Shown here piece by piece: positions 15,232 through 18,170 of a stretch of DNA of 18,170 nucleotides; the first letter of the stretch is position 1; every line of letters starts with the position of its first letter. The notes beneath the pieces are model-generated. The model was given only the letters and a program-made list of their open reading frames with translations. It was not told where the DNA came from and did no database searches. The translations under genes were made by a program, and so were the position numbers. Source of the DNA: Coxiellaceae bacterium. Lineage in GTDB: Bacteria > Pseudomonadota > Gammaproteobacteria > Coxiellales > Coxiellaceae. The stretch lies in NCBI GenBank assembly GCA_014238325.1, contig JABABH010000086.1:1-18170 (forward strand), given 5' to 3'.

Positions 15232-16434
15232 ATGTCGTTATCAGCACAAGATGCCCTAGCATGCATTCGGCGTGGAGTCGAAGAGCTTATTTCAGAAGAT
15301 GAGTTATTAGCTCGCTTAGAGAAAGGGCAACCTTTACGTGTCAAGCTGGGGCTGGACCCTACTGCTCCCGATATTCATGTCGGGCATACCGTTGTTTTAA
15401 ATAAATTGCGACAGTTTCAAGAACTTGGGCATACGGTTATTTTTTTGATCGGTGATTTTACGGCAACCATTGGGGATCCTAGCGGGAAAGATGCGATGCG
15501 CAAACCGATGACGATGGAGCAGGTTGCAGAAAATACGCGCACTTACGAGCGCCAAGCCTTTAAAATTTTAGATCCTGAGCACACAGAATTGGCCTGCAAC
15601 TCCACATGGATGAATGCATTCACAGCGCAGCAAATGGTACAACTGGCCTCCACCTATACTGTTGCGCGCATGCTTGAGCGCGATGATTTTCATAAGCGTT
15701 ACTCAGCCCAGCAGCCTATAGCGATACATGAATTTCTCTACCCTTTATTCCAAGGCTATGATTCTGTCGCGTTGCAAGCCGATGTAGAATTAGGGGGGAC
15801 GGATCAAAAATTTAACTTATTAGTGGGGCGAGAATTACAGAAGCATTTTTCACAGCGACCGCAGTGTATTCTGACGATGCCGGTATTGGAAGGGCTGGAT
15901 GGTGTTCAGAAAATGTCCAAATCTTTGAATAATTATATTGCTATTACCGATACACCTGATGATATGCTGGGCAAGCTCATGTCTATTTCGGATGATTTAA
16001 TGTGGCGATATTATATATTATTAAGCGCTAAAAGTGACATCGACATTCAGCGCTTAAAATCAGCTGTAGTGCAAGGCCGCAATCCGCGTGATATAAAAAT
16101 GATGTTAGCAGAAGAGCTGGTGACTCGCTTTCATCATAAACAGGCTGCCGAAGATGCTGCTCGACGATTTAGCGAAAGGTTTCAGCAGCATCGTTTGCCA
16201 GATAACTTAGAGTCTATAAAATTAGCCTCCAATCAGAAAGCATGGCTCATCGGACATATACTCCAGCGCGTGGGATTGGTGCAGAGTACCTCTGAGGCGA
16301 TGCGTATGATTCAACAAGGTGCGGTGCGTATAGATGGAGAGCGCATAGCAGATGTGAAACAGATGATAGAGGTTGGGGAAACCCATATCTACCAAGTTGG
16401 CAGACGACGATTTGCGAAAGTGAGTCTAGTGTAG
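15232..16434 (+). CDS. tyrS: Tyrosyl-tRNA synthetase TyrS
   Basis: TyrS charges tRNA-Tyr with tyrosine in the cytosol. The class I signatures are HVGH (residues 49-52, the HIGH motif, within [18 protein letters not shown]) and KMSKS (227-231). A C-terminal S4 RNA-binding domain is present ([14 protein letters not shown] onward). At 400 residues and with a GDPSGKD block it belongs to the TyrZ-like subgroup found in Pseudomonas and Haemophilus rather than the 424-residue E. coli type. The ATG at 15232 was chosen over the preceding in-frame TTG at 15229 because AAGGTGG ends 7 bases before the ATG. The unrecognised gene at 16472 follows 37 bases later with no terminator between them, so read-through transcription is possible. 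Confidence 0.96.
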   Translation: MSLSAQDALACIRRGVEELISEDELLARLEKGQPLRVKLGLDPTAPDIHVGHTVVLNKLRQFQELGHTVIFLIGDFTATIGDPSGKDAMRKPMTMEQVAENTRTYERQAFKILDPEHTELACNSTWMNAFTAQQMVQLASTYTVARMLERDDFHKRYSAQQPIAIHEFLYPLFQGYDSVALQADVELGGTDQKFNLLVGRELQKHFSQRPQCILTMPVLEGLDGVQKMSKSLNNYIAITDTPDDMLGKLMSISDDLMWRYYILLSAKSDIDIQRLKSAVVQGRNPRDIKMMLAEELVTRFHHKQAAEDAARRFSERFQQHRLPDNLESIKLASNQKAWLIGHILQRVGLVQSTSEAMRMIQQGAVRIDGERIADVKQMIEVGETHIYQVGRRRFAKVSLV

Positions 16435-16457
16435 AACCATTTGCTTGGATTAAGAAC

Positions 16458-16552
16458 AATAGAGGATCAATATGAACAGTGATAGTGATAATAAGCAGCA
16501 GTCTGAAGGTGCAGCTGATGATAATGACACCACTATAATTGAGGCTAGTGGT
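16458..16552 (+). repeat. Direct repeat A, copy 1 (5' ends of the tandem paralogues)
   Basis: These 95 bases include the ribosome site AGAGGA, the ATG and the first 27 codons. They recur at 17478-17572 with about 11 mismatches and no gaps. The distance between copies is exactly 1020 bases. Confidence 0.9.
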
Positions 16553-17011
16553 AGGCTTGCATCAGCAAACAAATATGAAGAACTTATCGCACAAGTATAT
16601 CAGGACTTTGATGCTTTATTGAAAATTGAGAAAAAGTTTTTTCCTTGGTTGCAGAGCTGCAGTAACCCGCCAACCGAATTACATGAACGCCATGCTGCTT
16701 TTTTACTGGGTAGGGTGAATATAGATCGTTCACTTCGGGACATTAAATCGTCTTTGGAGCAGGGAGCGTTCGCTCAATTTGTGGGTCATCCTAGCCCAAA
16801 CAACTGCCAACCTATTCGTGATCTTTTGGAGACAATATCAGACATTTTAAAAAGGAATCAATGTTTTGAGCAGACGCTAAAATATTTCAAAAAACGAGAG
16901 ACTCGTTTTTTTCGGTCTGGTATTCTGCTATTCGCGGTAATTTGGCTCTTTTTAATCAACCAGAGGGTACGGACTGCCGTGTCAAGCTCCTCTCGCGCAG
17001 GGGGGGGGTAA
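16472..17011 (+). CDS. Unrecognised membrane protein, tandem paralogue 1, 5' part (ends at G9 tract)
   Basis: A 179-residue product that I do not recognise. An acidic N-terminus (DDNDTTIIEASG at 16-27) is followed by a mainly helical polar domain (about 35-145) and one hydrophobic segment (about 149-163). The product then ends SSSSRAGGG at a TAA directly after nine G's. The gene at 17492 starts with nearly the same 27 codons and shares the block QFV-x-x-P ... DLL-x-x-I-x-D further on (residues 102 onward here), so this is a paralogue. The frame that continues the homology lies one base back after the G-run, so the full gene would span 16472-17318 and encode about 281 residues with a second hydrophobic segment. 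Ribosome site AGAGGA at 16461-16466. The gene as seen is phase-off, a pseudogene or a sequencing artefact. Confidence 0.65.
   Translation: MNSDSDNKQQSEGAADDNDTTIIEASGRLASANKYEELIAQVYQDFDALLKIEKKFFPWLQSCSNPPTELHERHAAFLLGRVNIDRSLRDIKSSLEQGAFAQFVGHPSPNNCQPIRDLLETISDILKRNQCFEQTLKYFKKRETRFFRSGILLFAVIWLFLINQRVRTAVSSSSRAGGG
17000..17008 (+). repeat. G9 homopolymer at the frameshift point of paralogue 1
   Basis: Nine consecutive G's read as three glycine codons followed immediately by TAA. With one G fewer the frame continues without a stop to 17318. The tract sits between the two predicted membrane helices, in the loop. Confidence 0.95.
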
Positions 17012-17318
17012 CTCAAGTGTTTTCTTTCTGCCCGTCACAGGAGCTATACAGGCTGTCTACATCATTGCCGGCTTTAGCTCGCTGTACGTGTGCGTGAATA
17101 GCCTGAGTTCGCCGAAGTTGAGCAAGTTCATCTGCGACATGAAAGATGTAGCACCCCTTGCTGAGAGGGAACTACATATTGCAGAAAATTGCTACAATTC
17201 TACTTCTGCTTTGTTTAAATCCGTTACTGCTGATCAGTGCTCGACAGATGATAAATCGGCAACTTCTGAAGATGATCAAGATGCATCAGAATTGTGCGCA
17301 GGCCCGCGTGCGCGTTAA
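17007..17318 (+). pseudogene. Out-of-frame 3' part of tandem paralogue 1
   Basis: This frame is open from the G-tract to the TAA at 17316-17318. It encodes a hydrophobic segment (VFFLPVTGAIQAVYIIAGF), then a soluble tail ending with an acidic stretch. The tail includes SVTADQCSTDDKS, which is almost identical to AVTADQCSTDDKS at the same place in paralogue 2. The homology shows it is the second half of the gene starting at 16472, not an independent gene. A GTG at 17088 could start a 76-residue ORF, but it has no convincing ribosome site and would begin inside the conserved fold. Whether it is expressed depends on G-tract length. Confidence 0.7.
17208..17259 (+). repeat. Direct repeat B, copy 1 (3' parts of the tandem paralogues)
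   Basis: These 52 bases recur at 18119-18170 with two mismatches, and the match may extend beyond the window. The distance between copies is 911 bases, 109 less than for repeat A. 109 is 3 x 36 + 1, so one of the two genes carries a net frameshift between the repeats. Confidence 0.92.
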
Positions 17319-17321
17319 CCC

Positions 17322-17354
17322 ATCAATATGAGAAACTTATCACAAAAGTATCTA
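17322..17354 (+). pseudogene. Possible remnant of a further paralogue copy
   Basis: The spacer sequence TATGAGAAACTTATCACAA and the bases that follow resemble 16577-16606 inside paralogue 1 (TATGAAGAACTTATCGCAC and onward), at roughly three bases in four. The flanks on both sides do not match. This could be a fossil of another copy lost by recombination, or chance. Confidence 0.35.
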
Positions 17355-17440
17355 AAGGCTGTGCTGATCGACTGGGCGTTTTTGCCTAAAGAGGCTTTAA
17401 TAATGAATCTCAATTTTTTTTACATTAATATTGCAACAAC

Positions 17441-17465
17441 GCTCTTTATTGAAGGAGCTTTTTTT
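17441..17465 (+). terminator. Rho-independent terminator after paralogue 1
   Basis: GCTCTTT and AAGGAGC form a seven-pair stem (one G-U) around an ATTG loop at 17441-17458, followed directly by seven T's (17459-17465). It lies just before paralogue 2, whose ribosome site is 15 bases downstream. Paralogue 2 would therefore need its own promoter or read-through. Confidence 0.75.
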
Positions 17466-17477
17466 CTCGATAACAAG

Positions 17478-17572
17478 AATAGAGGATCAATATGAACAGT
17501 GATCGTGATAATAGGCAGCAGTCAGGTGTCACTGATGATGATAACGACACCACTATAATTGAGGCTAGTGGT
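17478..17572 (+). repeat. Direct repeat A, copy 2
   Basis: Second copy of the 95-base segment at 16458-16552, again carrying the AGAGGA ribosome site, the ATG and 27 codons. Conservation includes the untranslated part, which points to a recent duplication or gene conversion. Confidence 0.9.
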
Positions 17573-18170
17573 GCGCGTGTATCAGCAAACAAGATACAAC
17601 TTATCATGCAAGTACATCAGGGCGTGGATGATTTTTTGCAGGTAGAAGCAGAGACGAGGAGTTCATTGCCAGCCCTCACACCTGGTTGGCGTTATATAAG
17701 GAGATCCGATTGCCTACATCTGGAAGATCATAAGATCATAACTCAATTTGTGGATAATCCTAACTCAGAAAACAAACAAGCTTATTCTGATTTGTTGAAG
17801 AGAATATTGGATCTTTCTAAGCCTAATCCTATAATATTAGCCTACAAACTAGGGTATGATCTGCAGTCTATGTTGTTGTTTTTCATGGAATGTTCTCTAA
17901 TACCATTAAGTGTGTTCTTTGTATTGAGCGCGTATTTCAGCATGTCGGCAGACAAGGATATCAAGGCCCTACATATTAAGGCTGTCTGTATTGTCCTATT
18001 GGTTAGCTTTGGTCTTGTCGAGATGCTGCCCTGGTTGAAAGGAAAGTCTCACCAGAGAGATAGGTGCTTTGCTCTGAGGGAGACGCCTATTGCAAGCAAG
18101 TTATATCCTGCTGCTCTTGCTTTGTTTCAAGCCGTTACTGCTGATCAGTGCTCGACAGATGATAAATCGG
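17492..18170 (+). CDS. Unrecognised two-helix membrane protein, tandem paralogue 2 (3' end off window)
   Basis: An open frame from the ATG at 17492 to the right edge, 226 codons, without a stop. The N-terminus (DDNDTTIIEASG, 16-27) is shared with paralogue 1, then sequences diverge. It has a polar helical domain, TM1 (about 126-149), a short loop with SADKD, TM2 (about 160-182), and a soluble tail ending at the edge in AVTADQCSTDDKS, again shared. There is no homopolymer at the place where paralogue 1 has its G-run, and the frame runs through both helices. This supports reading paralogue 1 as a frameshifted version of the same architecture. There is no signal peptide, so both tails are probably cytoplasmic if it sits in the inner membrane. 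The function is unknown. Confidence 0.65.
   Translation, partial: MNSDRDNRQQSGVTDDDNDTTIIEASGARVSANKIQLIMQVHQGVDDFLQVEAETRSSLPALTPGWRYIRRSDCLHLEDHKIITQFVDNPNSENKQAYSDLLKRILDLSKPNPIILAYKLGYDLQSMLLFFMECSLIPLSVFFVLSAYFSMSADKDIKALHIKAVCIVLLVSFGLVEMLPWLKGKSHQRDRCFALRETPIASKLYPAALALFQAVTADQCSTDDKS
18119..18170 (+). repeat. Direct repeat B, copy 2
   Basis: Second copy of the 52-base segment at 17208-17259, reaching the right edge of the window, so its true end is unknown. Confidence 0.9.

Noticed and set aside
17088..17318. Independent 76-residue gene starting at GTG 17088
   Set aside because: The frame is open upstream to the G-tract and its product matches the 3' part of paralogue 2, so it is the second half of the frameshifted gene.

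Overview
The window is a stretch of gammaproteobacterial chromosome, mostly conserved envelope and housekeeping genes, interrupted by three accessory patches. GC looks moderate (mid-40s by eye). The gene orders lptD-surA-pdxA-rsmA, amgK-murU, lptM-dapF and tyrS / M23 peptidase / anmK are gammaproteobacterial. The eukaryotic-type kinase, the Rpn-type nuclease and the clusters of small two-helix membrane proteins would suit a host-associated lineage such as Legionellales/Coxiellaceae. That placement is inference only; there is no rRNA here to settle it.

Layout. 1-598 (-): 5' part of an Rpn/PD-(D/E)XK nuclease gene running off the left edge. 844-7036 (-): a tight operon, transcribed lptD, surA, pdxA, rsmA, then a protein-kinase-like gene, with ATGA overlaps at surA/pdxA and rsmA/kinase. 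7220-8945 (+): amgK and murU, divergent from lptD. 8916-9578 (-): a serine esterase. 9559-10591 (+): the lipoprotein gene lptM and dapF. 10752-12467 (+): three unrecognised genes for paralogue-like membrane hairpins with cysteine-bearing loops. 12448-14905 (-): M23 endopeptidase and anmK. 15232-16434 (+): tyrS. 16472-18170 (+): two tandem copies of an unrecognised two-helix membrane protein, the first frameshifted at a run of nine Gs and the second running off the right edge.

How the genes work together. LptD is the outer-membrane LPS translocon, SurA the periplasmic chaperone for such barrels, and LptM a lipoprotein that helps LptD mature. AmgK and MurU salvage MurNAc to UDP-MurNAc, AnmK phosphorylates anhydro-MurNAc, the M23 enzyme cuts peptidoglycan crosslinks, and DapF makes meso-diaminopimelate for peptidoglycan and lysine. 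The window is therefore mainly about building and recycling the cell envelope.

Most unusual points: (1) the G9 tract at 17000-17008, which separates two halves of one gene whose tandem paralogue is continuous in frame; (2) the three-gene cluster of Cys-loop hairpins, one with a 15-bp tandem repeat inside a transmembrane helix; (3) an lptD frame whose evident signal peptide lies upstream of the first ATG/GTG/TTG; (4) an A15 run inside surA; (5) a kinase gene directly after rsmA, where many relatives have apaG-apaH.
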